A stretch of 64,000 bases of DNA, taken from Physcomitrium patens (taxonomy: Eukaryota; Streptophyta; Bryopsida; Funariales; Funariaceae). Within the stretch, counting starts at the first letter, position 1; each line of letters begins with the position of its first letter. The notes beneath the pieces were generated by a model that was not told where the DNA came from, did no database searches, and worked only from the letters and a program-made list of their open reading frames with translations. The position numbers were made by a program, and so were the translations under genes. Of this stretch, positions 23,426 to 37,000 are shown in pieces. The stretch lies in contig NC_037269.1 of NCBI RefSeq assembly GCF_000002425.4, positions 6,968,172 to 7,032,171 of the forward strand. The letters are read 5' to 3'.

Positions 23426-25619
23426 TTCACAAATTTTTAGTTATACAATAGTGATAAACTTCATTAATTAAAAAAGGCACCAAATTTCTACAACTTTACC
23501 CATAAATTTTTAAATCACTTAAAAACAACACAAAATCACAACAAAATGAAACATCATACCTAAAACTCCAACTAATCCATTAAAAAAAATCAAAATAATA
23601 TTAAAAATACAATCTAAAAGAATAATTCTCACTTCTTAAAACAAAATGTTACAAACATATAAGCAGAAAAATGAAAAGTTACGCATTTCAATATAAAGTG
23701 ATGCAACTCAACACTCAAGTACTAGTATATTATTAATAAACCTAGGCATACTAAGCCAAAGCCCAACACCTCACACTCAAAACCATGATAAAAGGGCATC
23801 AAGTAGACGGCAACAGCAACGGCATCCATCATCCCATACCTCTGCCACACACACTATTAACACAATACAAAATTAAAAAAAAATTAAAAAAATTAAAAAA
23901 AAGGCCTGAGGAGGGCAATACAAGATGTACAAGCCGCCCCCAAGGACATGGTGATGAAACAATCACTCACTCATGTACGCTTCAAGATCAATCATATCTC
24001 AAAGCGTCATAAACTGAACAAACCAACAAAGGCGCACAGGAAGCAGATCTGAGACCTCACAGAGAATAGGATATATCTAGGTTCAGGACACTCAACGATT
24101 TTATAAAATAAACAACGTGATCTATAAAACTATGGCATTCCTCAGAACATAAGAACAACTTATAAAAAAATCTCATCAAAATACAGTTAAACAGGTATAA
24201 TTCATACTTGAGTTGTGCAAAGGAGTCGAGGTCCAAACTATGATAATCAGATAAACACAAACCAGACTGAGGAGCCGGAACCTGTTTTGATGGGCGTACT
24301 CAAAACTTAAGAGATCCAGAAGAAGTGGATGCCACGCTTATTACTACCCACTTACGTCATCCCAGAAACCTTCACAAAAAATACAGGAGAACGCTAACAA
24401 CAAGCCAGGAAATGACCCCCGAAAAGCCAAATGGGCAGGATCATTTGAAGTCCCACCTACGAGTGATACGCTGTGACAAGGTTCTCTGTTCTTAGTCACC
24501 TACACAGCAGAAATTGGTCAATCGCAACGTCTACATTAGGAAATGTATATGCACTATGAGGAAGACGATATTAACAATGCAATGCCCATGCGAGAGAAGC
24601 TTGAGAAGAGGTAGCTGAAATGCGTCTTATCGTTGAAGGACTGATCGCGGAATGAGAAGCGTTGAAGGTGATTCCTGCTGCAGGTGCAGATCTAAAATCC
24701 TAAACCCTCAGTGCTTTCCAAGGCGGGAGCGTGCATCAGTTAATTCCCTTGCTTCTACACACTAACCTAGGTTTCACCATAGCAAACATGCCCATGTGCC
24801 TTTGAGTCTAGGCAGAAATAGCATCCAAAGATCAGAATCATTCAAATGCCAGACCAAATACTAATTCCCAAGGACAGTACTACCCTGTCTCACTCAAACC
24901 CAGCTCGCGAGTTTCTGGACGTGGGGTTGGAAAAGCTCGTACTATGCAATGGCCTTGAAGAACCGACGCCTAGTTCCAGATCGACTCGTTTAAATTTAAA
25001 ATTAACAACTACAAAGTGGTCATAACTGAAAATTAACCAGCATCTAAAATAAACTTGGGGATTTGTGTCACACAGGGAAAATAATAGGTGGGATCTAAAG
25101 GTCCCAAAGGATATATCTCGGTTCTTAGAAGATATTCCAAAGATATTGTCAAACCCAAGAGTATTGCCCTATTGTCACCTTGTAACGATGGTCTCCCTGA
25201 CGTGCTCTGCGACAGCTTAACGCGCTCTATGAATGCACTTACAGAAATAAAAACATACAAGTGTGATTTAGATTTTTTTTATTGGAATGGCATGTTTGAG
25301 AATGTGTTGAGGAGAGGGGAGAGATTATTCTATATTTGTTTCTCTATTGTTTTGTGTTGTGGAATTGCTTGTTTTGTGTTGGTGGCCTGTGGTGAGGGTG
25401 GCAAGTATGGTTCTTAATTATTTTAGTGAAGGATAGGAGAGATCCCTGAAAGTTTATCTTGCTAAAATTAACAATCCTAGCTCTAACATGAGACTTGAAG
25501 TTTTTGAGCATGTGGTGATAGTCTTTGACTTGCTCCAACTTTAAGTCTCAATGCTTCAAAGCGGTTAGGAACAATTGAATGGTGGTTTTAACAAGAGAGA
25601 CATCTGTAACCCGTAGTGA
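23426..25619. other. Intergenic region, part moderately GC-rich
   Basis: 23.43-23.75 kb is AT-rich. 23.76-25.0 kb is more complex and could include exons or UTR of an unresolved gene. A minus-strand frame at 25033-25260 includes SGRPSLQGDNRAILLGLTIS but has no recognisable family. Confidence 0.3.
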
Positions 25620-26390
25620 ATGTGTTGACGATATCTATTGTAGAAGTGCAGGATAGCGGGCACTATTGTCACCGTCCTCTTATCCTTTGTCATCCTTGTG
25701 TGTGTATTGTGTTAATAGTGTACATGATAAAGATGTGGGATGGCGAGCACCATTATTGCCCTTCTCTTATCTTTTGCCTTTTGTCATAATTGTGAATGTA
25801 TTTGTTGATAGTGTGTGTGGTAAAGGTACGAGATAACAAGCGCCATTTTTGCTCTCTTCTTACCTTTTGGCCTTTGTCATCCTTGTGAGTGTGTTGTGTC
25901 GATGGTGTGGTGGTAAAGGTGCAGGATGGCGAGCACCATTGTCGCCCTCCTCTTGTCCCTTGCCTTTTGTCATAATTGTGAGTGTATTTGTTGAAAGTGT
26001 GCGTAGTAAAGGTGCGGGATGGCAGGCGCCATTGTTGCTCTCCTCTTGCCCTTTGCCCTATGTCATCCTTGTGAGTGTGTTGTGTCGATGGTATTTGTGG
26101 TAAAAATGCGGGATGGCAGTTGCCATTATTGCTCTTTTCTTGCCTTTGCTCTTTGTCATAATTGTGAGTGTGTTGTGTTAATGGTGTGCGTAATAAATAT
26201 ATGGAATGGCGAGCGCCATTGTTGCCCTCCTGTTACCCTTTGTCCTATGTCATTGTGAGTGTGTTGTATCAATGGTGTACATGGTAAAGATGCAGGATGG
26301 TGGGTGCCATTGCCGCCCTCTTTTTAACATTTGCTCTTTGTCCTTTGACATAATTGTATGCGTTTTGTATCGATGGTGTTCATTATCATA
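25620..26390 (+). repeat. ~92-bp tandem satellite, about 8 units, with dimeric order
   Basis: The motif GGATGGCGAGCGCCATT or a variant recurs at about 25651, 25738, 25830, 25923, 26017, 26111, 26203 and 26294, a spacing of 87-94 bp. Units alternate between CATCCTTGTGAGTGTG and CATAATTGTGAGTGTA, giving a roughly 186-bp higher-order period in the first six units. The overlapping frames (MLSSYLLAFVILV and others) follow the repeat and are not genes. Confidence 0.8.
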
Positions 26391-27000
26391 TTACGAAAAT
26401 TCTTGCTGAAGAATACTCCGGACATACAACTGTGGAAGGTAAAGTTGTATTTGCAAACAATAAAGAAACCCTAATAGGTTTCACCTATATACAAAGAATA
26501 TACTTGGAATTCTAATTTAAAAGCTTTTTAAAAAAACACTCTTTTAGTAGCATTGACTATACATAAATTCTAATTATTTTGTTTCTCTCACATTTAGTTA
26601 TTATTATTATTTTTCTATAATTTTTGTTTTAATTTTTTAAATTTAAATTTTTATTAGTCCTAATCCTACCCAGTGATGTTTGAAAACCTATAACTTTTAA
26701 TCTAACCATTTACTTAGTATAAAAATTTATATACATATTTAAATAAAAACCTTCTGAATGCTAAAAAATAGATGAATAGATGAATAGTCAGGAAAAGTAG
26801 TTATCATCAATAGATTAGGAATTGGTATCTTGGAGTAGCATAAGGAGGATGGGAGAGAGGAAGTAAAGGCCATTACTGTAATAGTATGAGCCGGTGTAAG
26901 CTTGATGCTACATCTTTTCTTTTGTTTGTTTTTCTGCCAAAGTGCCATTTTACATTGAATTCATCATTAACATAGCATAGGCAATAAAATAAGGAAGTTT
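26391..27000. other. AT-rich spacer
   Basis: No coding or structured feature was seen. It may contain the lost 5' part of element F, but no gag motif or LTR was found. Confidence 0.4.
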
Positions 27001-27011
27001 GTGAAGTCAGT

Positions 27012-30000
27012 TTGAACCCTGACCCAAGTACACCAACCATCGACATTTCGATTGACGGTGTTATAATCTCAGGTGTTCAGATGGATGGTGGTTCTAGCAT
27101 CAATTTGATGAACACTGATATAATAGATCCTTTAGATTTGAAACACTTAGTACCTACGACATTGGTATTACGGATGGCAGATCATAGCCGGATTAAACCA
27201 ATGGATATTTTATGGAGAATTCAAACTATAATTGCCAATATTACATATGAAATTGACTACATCATCTTTTAGTTACAATGCTCAACTTTATTGTATCCAA
27301 TTTTATTGGAACGACCTTAGCTTTATCAAGGGAAGGCCAAGAACAATTGAGATCGGAGTACTTTGAAAATACGTAAAGGCAGAGATTAAATGATGTTATA
27401 AATGTATCCAGTATACTATCACGGGGAGTCTCAATTGTCAGTATCCAAATTGACGTTGGACGATGAGCTTAGCTCCGATGATAACGCAGTAGCATTGATT
27501 ATGGAGGCAGTCGTGGAGGCAACTCAACACCCTGGAGTGGTGTACCAATGTGGCGATCCGGGGGAGTACTTGAAAACCTCTGATTATGTTAGTATTGATG
27601 AGATGATTAAGTATGATGTGCACCATATTAGTATCCTGGACACAGGATTCAGTACTTTGTACATATCAGACTTATTGAGTGATTTTATATCAGCACGGGA
27701 CTTGAAACAAAATATTGCCAGTACACCTTTATGTCAAACTATCAACTTGGTAACCACAACAAACCCTTGAACCATTAAGGTCTATGACTGTATTAAGGAA
27801 CAAGAGTAGACCTATTGGACAGAATTTTTCTTGCATCATAAATTTGCTTTTGCTTGGACTTATGTTGATTTAAAAGGTACCCCGCTGATGTCTGTGAACA
27901 TCGTATCATTTTAGAGGAGAACGCTAAATCAATATGGTAGAGGTAACATTGCCTTAATTCTAAATATTTTCTCATGGTGAAGGAGGAATTAAACAAGCTT
28001 CTTACGATTGGTTTTATTTACCCAATCCCAAATAGTGAGTGGATTTCTCCAATTGTAATTGTGCCGAAAAAGAACGGAAAAATCCGAATTTGTCAAGATT
28101 TTTGGAAACTTAATACAGCCACCAAAAAAGATTATTTCTCATTGCCTTTCACGGATAGTATATTGGACGCCATCGCCGATCATGAATGTTATTCGTTCCT
28201 TGATGGATTTTCTGGATATAATCAAGTTCAAATCACACCGAAAGACTAGCTCAAGTCAACCTTTACTATGGATTGGGGCACATTTGCTTATCGCGTCATG
28301 TCCTTTGGATTATGTAACGCCCCAGTCACATTTCAGAGAGTGATGACTCAAGCCTGCCAAGACTATTTTCAGATATTTATGGAGATCTTTTTAGATGACT
28401 TCTATGCATTCAGTACAAAATAAAATCATCTTAATTGTCTAAGCAAATGTTTGGCTCAGTGTGATAAGTTTGGAATATCATTGAACTCGGATAAGTGTCA
28501 ATTTGGTGTTCTATCCAAAAAATTATTAAGACATATCGTCTCCAGGCGTGGTATTGCTACAGACCTAACTAAGTGAAACACATAATGAACTTGCCTATAC
28601 CAGAGACGGTCTTCGATATTCGAGGGTTTGTCGGCTATGTCAGTTATTATCGATAATTTATTCATTAATTTGTAGTTATTTGTCAACCTTTAACAAATTT
28701 ATTGAAAAAACCTCCGTCAGATGGGACTAGTTCTCTCTGGACCATGGAGTGTACTATGGCCTTTGATGCATTGAAGTCAAAATTGGTCTCTACACCAGTA
28801 TTAGTGGCCTTTTGTTGGACAAAGTCATTTCATGTGTATGTTGATATATCCAATATTGCGATTAGATCTGTGTTAAGTTAGAAGGATGAACAGGGATTTG
28901 ATCATCCAATATATTATGCCAGTTGATAATTGGTGGCTGCCGAACACAATTACACTACTACTGAATAAGAAGCGTTGGATATGATATACTCGGTTTAGAA
29001 ATTTCGGCACTATTTGCTTGGATATCCGTTTTTTTTATGTGGATCATGATGCTCTCAAATACATGATCAATAAGCCTCAATTGAGTGGGTGTATTGCTCG
29101 ATGGATAATACTCCTATGAGAGTTCAATTTTACAATGGTTGTCCAATCTGGGAAGAAACATGCAAATACTGATCATTTATCTTGGTTGTCTAATATTTTT
29201 GACAATGAACCTATCCCTGATGCTCTTTCCAACACCGAATTATTTATGGTGGATGTGATTTCTCTTGAGTATAGTGAAATCATTCAGTTTTTTACCTTCT
29301 ACACCTTTCCGTCGACTTTCACTGACAAGCTTAAGAAACGACTCATTTTGAAGAGTGCCTCATATACAATGATTCGAGATGCTTTGTATAAATAAGGTAA
29401 AGATGGCATTTTACGACACTGTATCTTTCCAAATGAAATACAGTTGATTCTCGAGGGTTGCCATTTGGATTGTTGTGGTGGTCATTTTACGGGAGATAGT
29501 ACTGCTCACAAGGCTTTAATGGCTGGATATTGGTAGTTCACAATGTTTTTTGATGCACACCAATTTGTTCGTCAGTGTGATCCTTGTCAAAGAATTGGTC
29601 GACCCACTAGCACTTTTGCCATACTATTAGTATCAATTTTGGCCCAAGTACCGTTTGAGAAATGAGAAATTGATCTTGTTGGACCAATTGCACTAGCGTC
29701 AAAACATGGACACAAGTGGTATATTTTAGTCGCGACGGACTATGTAACCAAATGGGTAGAGGCTATTGCTACCTGTAATGACAATGCTAGTACGGTGGCT
29801 ACTTTTCTCTACGAGAATATTATCACTAGATTTGGATGTCTGAAAGAATTGATTAGTGATCGTGGCACCCATTGCATAAATGCTACCATAGCAGCCTTGA
29901 TGAATACATACAAGATTAAGCATCGGAAAACCATTCCATACCATCCTCGTACAAATGGGCAAACAAAAAAGACCAACGAAATTTTGTGCAAGATCTTAAC

Positions 30001-30433
30001 TAAGACAATTTCGGGGACAGGTACCAATTAGGAGACCAAATTCTTTGCAGCTTTGTGGGCGTATTGTATTGCATATAAAGTAACTACCAACTCTACTTCA
30101 TTCCAACTCATTTACGGACAAGAGGCCATTTTATCCATCGAGTTGGAGGTTCAAAGTTTATGGATTGTCTTGGATGAACGACTCAGTGACACAAAGTCAT
30201 TACACTTTCGATTGGCAAAATTAGAGGAATTGGATGAAATAGGGGCTACAGCTCTTTTTACCATGGAAGCAATCCAGAAATAGAAGAAGAGTTACTATGA
30301 TAGTAAACTGTGTCTGAAGAGTTTTATGCCTAATGATTTGATATTGCTGTATGATAGTCGGTTTAATCATTTTTCGGGCAAATTTCAAGTTTGCTGGCAT
30401 AGACCATATCACGTGATTGAAGATTTTTTTCAA
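27012..30433 (+). mobile_element. Element F: decayed Ty3/gypsy pol of a different lineage
   Basis: In order: protease-like segment with VQMDGGSSINLM (27012-27272); RT N-terminus WISPIVIVPKKNGKIRIC and SFLDGFSGYNQVQITPKD (27974-28249), with the catalytic region near 28390 reading FLDDF; an RNase H-like stretch around 28840-29100; integrase with a zinc-finger remnant near 29460-29590 and a core with VATDYVTKWVEA, LISDRGTHCINA and YHPRTNGQTKKTNEIL (29720-30030). Many stops and shifts break it. The DGGS protease and integrase motifs differ from elements A-E, and no chromodomain was seen. No flanking LTRs were found. Confidence 0.8.
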
Positions 30434-30528
30434 TGACTCTATTCAATTGGAGGATTTTATGGGCCATCGATTTAGTACCCACATTAATGGGAACCGATTA
30501 CAGTTATATAATATATAATACCTGGGAT

Positions 30529-30531
<3 letters not shown>

Positions 30532-30567
<36 letters not shown>
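30532..30567. repeat. T36 homopolymer
   Basis: An uninterrupted run of 36 T. It could be the poly(A) tail of an unrecognised minus-strand retroposon or simple slippage. No SINE or LINE body was recognised next to it. Confidence 0.9.
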
Positions 30568-30569
<2 letters not shown>

Positions 30570-30869
30570 GAGAGTTGACTTCAAATGGCATCCGGATAGA
30601 CCTAATTATGGTACAAGTGGTTAGGGTGTAGAGGCAGCTGAAAGGATAGTTAGGAATTACTAATGTGTCACATAGGATGGATGTAAGAAACGGACAGTAT
30701 GGATAACATGTTGTCATTTTCACCAGGTAGGAAGAGAATAGGAGTGAGGTACTAGTTAGAGGTCATTTTGTGGAGTCATTTTGGATTGTTTTTCTGAGAT
30801 TGCCATTTTTTGTGTTCCTTGTGTATTCGAGAGTATTAGTTTCAGTTAAGAACTTGACTAAGGGAGCGT

Positions 30870-32700
30870 GATGGCGATTGAAAGTGCAAAGAGAGCTATG
30901 GAAAGAAAAGAAAGTGGCCGAAATGTGAAAGCTAAACGCAATTTGGCACCACCATTCATAGTAATGGTTACCAATATAGAGCCTATGAAATTAGAGATCT
31001 ACTAGATATTAAGAAGAATACGAGATTTTCAAAATGTATAAATGTTTCAATTCTTGTGAAGGTCAGAATGCTTGCTCTCAATTAATGTAAAATTAGTGGA
31101 GGAATACATCGCAAACTATGACCTAGAGGATGGATCGAGTGTAGTACAAGGGCGCATTATTAGTATTGATGAAAAGATCCTAGAAAAGGTGTTGTATCTT
31201 CCAATCGGAGAGCTTGCGGTGGAATCGCTTGAACTAAGCGATTTCAGCCCAGGATTATATTTCAAAGGAGGAATATCATCATTTGAGAAGAACCAAGGTT
31301 AGCAGATGGTTGAGGCACTTATACCAGATCTCATGAAATGATTGCGCTTTGTGCAAAGGCGTTTAGGGTTGTATCGATACAACACATGTCTATCAAGACA
31401 ATTATTGTTTGTAACAATAGGGACGCTTGACGGGATAGTGTTCAATTGGAAAACTTATGTAGCAACCCGTATTCATGCGAAAATGAAAGCGAAGTAAAAA
31501 CTAAAGAAGTTTACAGTGTTGCTCTGTTCCAACTATGTGTATGGCGTGATTGCATTTACATTGAATCAAGCAATGGCAATAGCGGAGAGAAATGTACATT
31601 TGCGAGTACCTCAACAAGATGAAAGGAATTTATAGGCATGGACTGCCAATTCAGGGGATGTAGTACACAAAATTGAGAAATCTAATCGTGTACAGATACA
31701 AGACGCAATTCTAGAAGTTGCACCGGAACTGACTCAGATTGGTTTGACAATAGAGGAGGAAAATGAAATCTCGATTTTATTAGATATCAATTAGTTGGCG
31801 TTTCTATAGAACCAACTACCGGAAGGCATACACTTTAAAAATGCTTTATTTAAGTACATTTCACAAATACATTATATAGTACGAGCATGGGATGTAGAAG
31901 AAAGTGTCAAACAGGAATTGGAAGCAAGCAAAAAGGTGATATTGAAGCAAAACCAAAGAATTGAAGCACAAGAATGGACTATCTAAGAAATTGGAGAATC
32001 CAAGTTGACATTGGAGTAGAATTTTTTATAGAAACAAGAAACTTGGACAAAAGAAAAAGAACACATCTTACGGATTGTGGAAGGACAACGAGACTAATTG
32101 TTTTAGAATTGTCAGACATGGAATTTGAAAACGAAGAAAGTCAAGTGCCACTTGCAAGCAGAATGAGAAAAAGCATCATTATTGGCATAAGAAAAAGTAA
32201 TATTGAGTGACTAGTACAGATGTAAAAAGGAGAGGTTGGGTCCAAAATCGAAGTCTTACAAGTTGAGGTAACAAAATTGAAAGATGATTTAATCAATATT
32301 GGTTAGTCACAAGTATTGATGTTACCAGTTTCCAAAGTTTCAGAAAGGATAAGTCAATATCAATACTAGTTGGAGCTGAGAGATGCCTAGATCTTGAAAT
32401 TGGAGGCTCAAGTCTGTGAATTGGGAGAGTACAATAAAGACCTTTCAACTCAATTGAGGAAGGAGCTGATCGAAAGAATGGAAGAGGATGAAGATTTACA
32501 ATTGGAATCAAAATTGGTGGAACCAGAATTGGTAGAACCAAGAATGCATGATACGGAAAATGATCAATTCGATAGGCCAGAGGGATAGCAACTGTGTAGA
32601 GTTTTGTCACATAGTTTTTTTTAGTAGAAGTATCAATTGTGTGTTTGCGAGGATGCTGTACAGAAAGGAGTGGAGCTATTGAAACCTGTGATAGCACAAT
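30870..32700 (+). pseudogene. Degenerate accessory ORF downstream of element F integrase
   Basis: The plus strand carries a long frame broken by stops, mostly at TAG/TAA: SAKRAMERKESGRNVKAKRN, then LVEEYIANYDLEDGSS with VVQGRIISIDEKILEKVLYL (31090-31200), then a coiled-coil-like Glu/Lys-rich region (31700-32580). The 'AN...V.GR.I.....I...L.LP' pattern resembles the putative plant transposon protein domain found in some plant LTR elements. Its place after integrase suggests an extra ORF of element F, although it could be a separate unit. The assignment is tentative. Confidence 0.4.
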
Positions 32701-32946
32701 ATTATAGTTGGAGGTTAAGAGAGTGAATATATTGGTAGAAATAGCAGTTATTTGTATGACTAAATTACTGAAAGAAAGAAATCAATTGAGTGAAGAGGGA
32801 GATTAAAGTTTCCTGGTGTGTTTGGATATTGGAAATAGAGACGATACATTCAGGAGGTAGTTGATTGTGTGTCCCTAACGCAAATGCTCAAGCAATTAGT
32901 CATTTTTCGTGTTCAAATCCCCCTGTACGGATTTATTCCCATTAGA

Positions 32947-33498
32947 TGTCAAGGACAAAGACTCGATGAGGAAAAATATACACCAAAAGGCTATCTCGAT
33001 ATAATAAGTCAAAATATAAACAAGTAGGTATATTAAAAGGAAACTGGAATGGCTATTGCCACAAGACAAGAAACTAAAGACTCTTGAACCTGGACTAGAA
33101 GAAAGAAAGGAGTTGACAAGAGTGAAGAAGCCTTCACTCTTGTCTCTATATATACTATCTAACAAGGGGCTACGTGGCAACGTTCTATAGGACCTCCAAT
33201 ATGTGTTGACTTTGTAGGACACATGCCTTGACTTACAAGGCAAGTTTTTCTACGTGTGGGCCACATAGTTAGCTTGATCTTCAAGCTAACAACATGTGTG
33301 GCACATGGCCAACTTGTTGACCACGTTTCTAATCCAAAAAGTCAATTAAAGACACCTATGAAGTCAAAGCAGCGTCTAGGAAGTTTCTAGGAAGCTTTTA
33401 TATTAAGTATTATAGAATTAACTTACTTTTATCTACTTTTACTTACTTCTACCTATTTCTATATGTAATTATTAGCTTACATGATTATGGCCGTGACA
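32947..33498 (-). repeat. 3' LTR of element B (552 bp)
   Basis: Plus-strand reading starts TGTCAAGGAC and ends CCGTGACA, and is followed by TTACCCCCCC, the reverse complement of the polypurine tract. It matches 45149-45700. Confidence 0.95.
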
Positions 33499-33539
33499 TT
33501 ACCCCCCCTTCTAGAGACGAGTTCCATGAGGAGCGGTCA

Positions 33540-33962
33540 TCATATGTTGAGGAAATCTATGATGCGACGAATTGTATTCGCCACATACTCTGATCTCTGT
33601 TCTCTTCGAAGATGATTGATAGGGCCTCTCAACCATCGGTAGTGTCCCATACCAGGGCGGGAAGACCACCCAGTTATTTGATCATTATTGAGGCCTTCAC
33701 AACTTCCTTCGAATAGAATATTCGGAACACCATCAGGAGTTGTTCCTACCTCTAGCAAAATCACCAAACATCGGGAGTCCCTTCCCAAATCGTGATACCA
33801 AACGCGTTGTATCTCACCATCTGTTTGAGGAAGAACATGTCGTTCTTGAAGATCTTCATCTCGATTGCGTCGTCTTGAAGGTTGTGACAATCGTAATGTC
33901 TCGTCCGGCAGGTCAGCAAACGAAGGTTCTTGAGTTGAATCTGCTGGTTGTTGGCTCTCCAT
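33540..33962 (-). CDS. Element B 3' accessory ORF, 140 aa, unknown function
   Basis: An intact ATG-to-stop frame between pol and the 3' LTR. The product begins MESQQPADSTQEPSFADLP and has an acidic/Arg-rich N-terminus, then a hydrophobic strand CLVILLEVGTTPDG and a basic helical C-terminus (INHLRREQRSEYVANTIRRI). No signal peptide, membrane segment or known domain is visible. It is identical in element C, as far as can be read. Length is exactly 423 nt in copies A, B, C and D. It is not env-like. Confidence 0.6.
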   Translation of the reverse strand: MESQQPADSTQEPSFADLPDETLRLSQPSRRRNRDEDLQERHVLPQTDGEIQRVWYHDLGRDSRCLVILLEVGTTPDGVPNILFEGSCEGLNNDQITGWSSRPGMGHYRWLRGPINHLRREQRSEYVANTIRRIIDFLNI

Positions 33963-34056
33963 CTAATTAGCGTCACAAACGCAAAGAAGTTACAAACAAG
34001 GATAGGAAATTGAATGTTATCTTGCCTCAATCTTGTCTCTTTTATAGGAGAGATTT

Positions 34057-37000
34057 TCATCTTGGTTTTGATGGATGTCGTTGATGAAAAACTTTGACTT
34101 TAGTTGATGCATTTGCTAGATTCCTGGATGGCTCCCATGTGCGTTCACTAATATCATATCTGCGCCAATGAACAAGATATTCCAGCTTATTTCGGCGCCG
34201 CCTTGAGTCTAATATCTCTTCCACCTCAAATTCTTCATTATTATCTACTTCTATAGGAGGCGGTGGCATTTGTCTTCTTCCTTGTATATCCACTGTCTTA
34301 TATGGTTCAAGAAGAGACACGTGGAATACAAGATGGATCTTCATTGACTCCGGTAGATGTAACCGATATGCAACTGGGTTGATCTGTTCAGAAACAGAAA
34401 AGGGGCCAAGCCTACGATAGTCCAACTTGTCACAAGGTCGAGTAGTCTTGATATTGCGACGAAGTAGCCATACCTTATCACCGACGTTGATCTGTGGTTG
34501 CTCCTTACGATATAGATCCGCGTTTATCTTTTGTCGTTCTTGAGCTTCCTTCAATTGTGTCTTCATTATTGCATGTAACTCTGACAACCGATTTGCCATA
34601 TCTTCTGCTGCAGGATTATCAACTTTTGAAAAATCAAAAGTATCAAGTCGTGGATGATAGCCATAATTGACAAAGAAAGGAGTTTGTTGCGTGGAAGAAT
34701 GTACCGTATTATTATAAGCAAACTCTGCCAATGGCAGAAGGGTTGTCCAATCATCTTGTTGGTAGTTGATAGTACACCTTAAATATTGCTCCAAGACTTG
34801 GTTTACGCGCTCTGTTTGTCCATCAGTTTGAGGATGGAAAGCCGAAGATAGCTTTATGTCCACTTTTAAAATCTTGAAAAGGGTCCTCCAAAATCTTGAC
34901 ACAAATTGAGTTCCCCTATCCGATATGATATCTTTAGGTAATCCATGATAGCGATAGATATTATCAATGAAAAGCTTAGCTGTTTCTTCACCTGTGATAG
35001 ATTTTGTACATGGCACAAAATGTGCCATCTTGGTGAAACGATCTACTATCACAAATATAGAATCATAAGATCTTGAGCTTGGAAGATCTGTGATGAAATC
35101 CATAGAAACAGAAGACCATGGTTGTTCTGGTATAGGTAATGGCTGAAGAAGTCCGTAAGGTCGATGACGAGGAATTTTTGATCTTGAACAAATATCACAT
35201 GATTGTACAAAGTCTTTGACTGACTTCCACATTTGTGGCCACCAAAAATCTCTTGATATGAGTTCCAAAGTCTTATTATATCCAAAGTGACTTGCTGCTG
35301 GAAAGTCATGACGTGCTTGAAGAACACGTAAACGTGCTTCTCCTTCTGGAACATATAAGCGTCCTTCAAAATATAATAGATTATTCTTGAACTCAAACTT
35401 AGAAGGATCATGAGACTTGGAAGAATTATTCTCGATATCATAAACAAGAGGGTCTGAGGACATACTGGACTGGATTTGCTTGAGAAAAGTTGAATCAACA
35501 GTCAATGTTGATTTCATTGCTCGGAGATGAAATTGCTCCGGTTTCAAGAGGACCGTTCTTTGTTGCTCAAAAGCTGCATCTCCTTCTTTTGGTGCAAAAT
35601 AAGAACGTCTAGATAGGGCATCGGATAAACCTTGTTGTTTTCCTGGCCGATAAGTGATAATGAACTCGAATCTTGACAAAGACATACTCCAACGAGCTTG
35701 ACGACGATTCAACACGCGTGCTGATATGAAATACTCGAGGTTCTTGTGATCTGTATACACAGTGACTGGACTAGAAGCGCCTTCTAGATAATGACGCCAT
35801 TCTTGAAAGGAATCCACGATCGCAAGAAGTTCTTTATCGTGGATCTCATAATTGATCTCGGCTGCTGAGAATTTTCTTGAATGAAAAGCTATCGGATGGA
35901 GTTTGTCATCTGTTCCCATTTGTGATAAAACTGCACCCAAGGCAAAATCTGATGCATCTGTTTCCATAAAAAATACCTTGGAAAAGTCAACACGATATAA
36001 GACTGGTGCAGAGACAAACGATGTCTTCAAGGCTTCAAATGCTGCTTCCGCTTCTTGATTCCATTGAAATTTATCTTTACTAGTCAAGCGTGTAAGTGGA
36101 GCTGCAACTCGTGAGAAATCTTTGATGAAGATCCGATAGTAATTGGCAAATCCCAAGAAACATTGGACATCTCTCACAGTCTTTGGAATCTTCCAATCCA
36201 TGATTGTTTGGACTTTCTTAGAATCCATCATAAGACCATCATTTGAAATGATGTATCCTAAAAAGTCAACTTGAGTAGTGTGAAATACACACTTTTCCAT
36301 CTTGGCGTACAATCCTGCATCTCTGAGTTTTTGTAATACTTGACGAACATGTATTTCATGTTCTTCAACATTCTTAGAATAAATCAGGATATCGTCTAGG
36401 TAGCAGACGACAAAATTGTCTAAGAATTCACGAAATACATCATTCATGAGATGTTGAAAAGCAGCTGGTGCATTCGTGAGTCCAAAAGGCATGACATTAT
36501 ATTCAAAATGCCCGTACCTGGTTCGAAACGCAGTCTTCCATTCATCTCCTTCTTTGATCCGTACTAGATTATATGCTCCTCTTAGATCTATTTTTGTATA
36601 GATCTTAGCTTGATTTAACTAGTCAAGGAGTCCTGATATCAAAGGTAATGGATACCTGTTCTTGATTGTGATCTTGTTGAGTCCTCGATAGTCAACACAC
36701 ATTCGTAAAGATCCATCTTTTTTCTTTACGAATAAAATTGGAGCTCCTGCTGGAGATTTTGAATGGCGTATGAAATTCTTCGCTAAATTCTCGTCAATAT
36801 ATGTCTTGAGTTCAGCCATCTCATCTTGCGATAAACTGTAAATTGGTCCAAATGGTGGCTGAGTTCCTTCCTTGAGGTCGATTGAACAATCATATGGACG
36901 ATGCTCAGGAAGAATATCTGCATTCTTTTTCTCAAAAACGTCTTGATAATCCTGATATTGACTTGGAATGCCACTTGAAGTCTTTACGCTTTCAGAAATA

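Noticed and set aside
25849..26409. Three overlapping ORFs of 67-84 codons
   Set aside because: They are periodic translations of the ~92-bp satellite, not genes.
30433..30723. ORFs with poly-Phe or poly-Lys stretches
   Set aside because: They arise from the T36 homopolymer.
32896..33243. Recurring ~100-codon ORF beginning MPCKSRHVSYKV in several LTRs
   Set aside because: It lies within LTR U3/R on one strand, changes its end between copies and overlaps the promoter; it is not coding.
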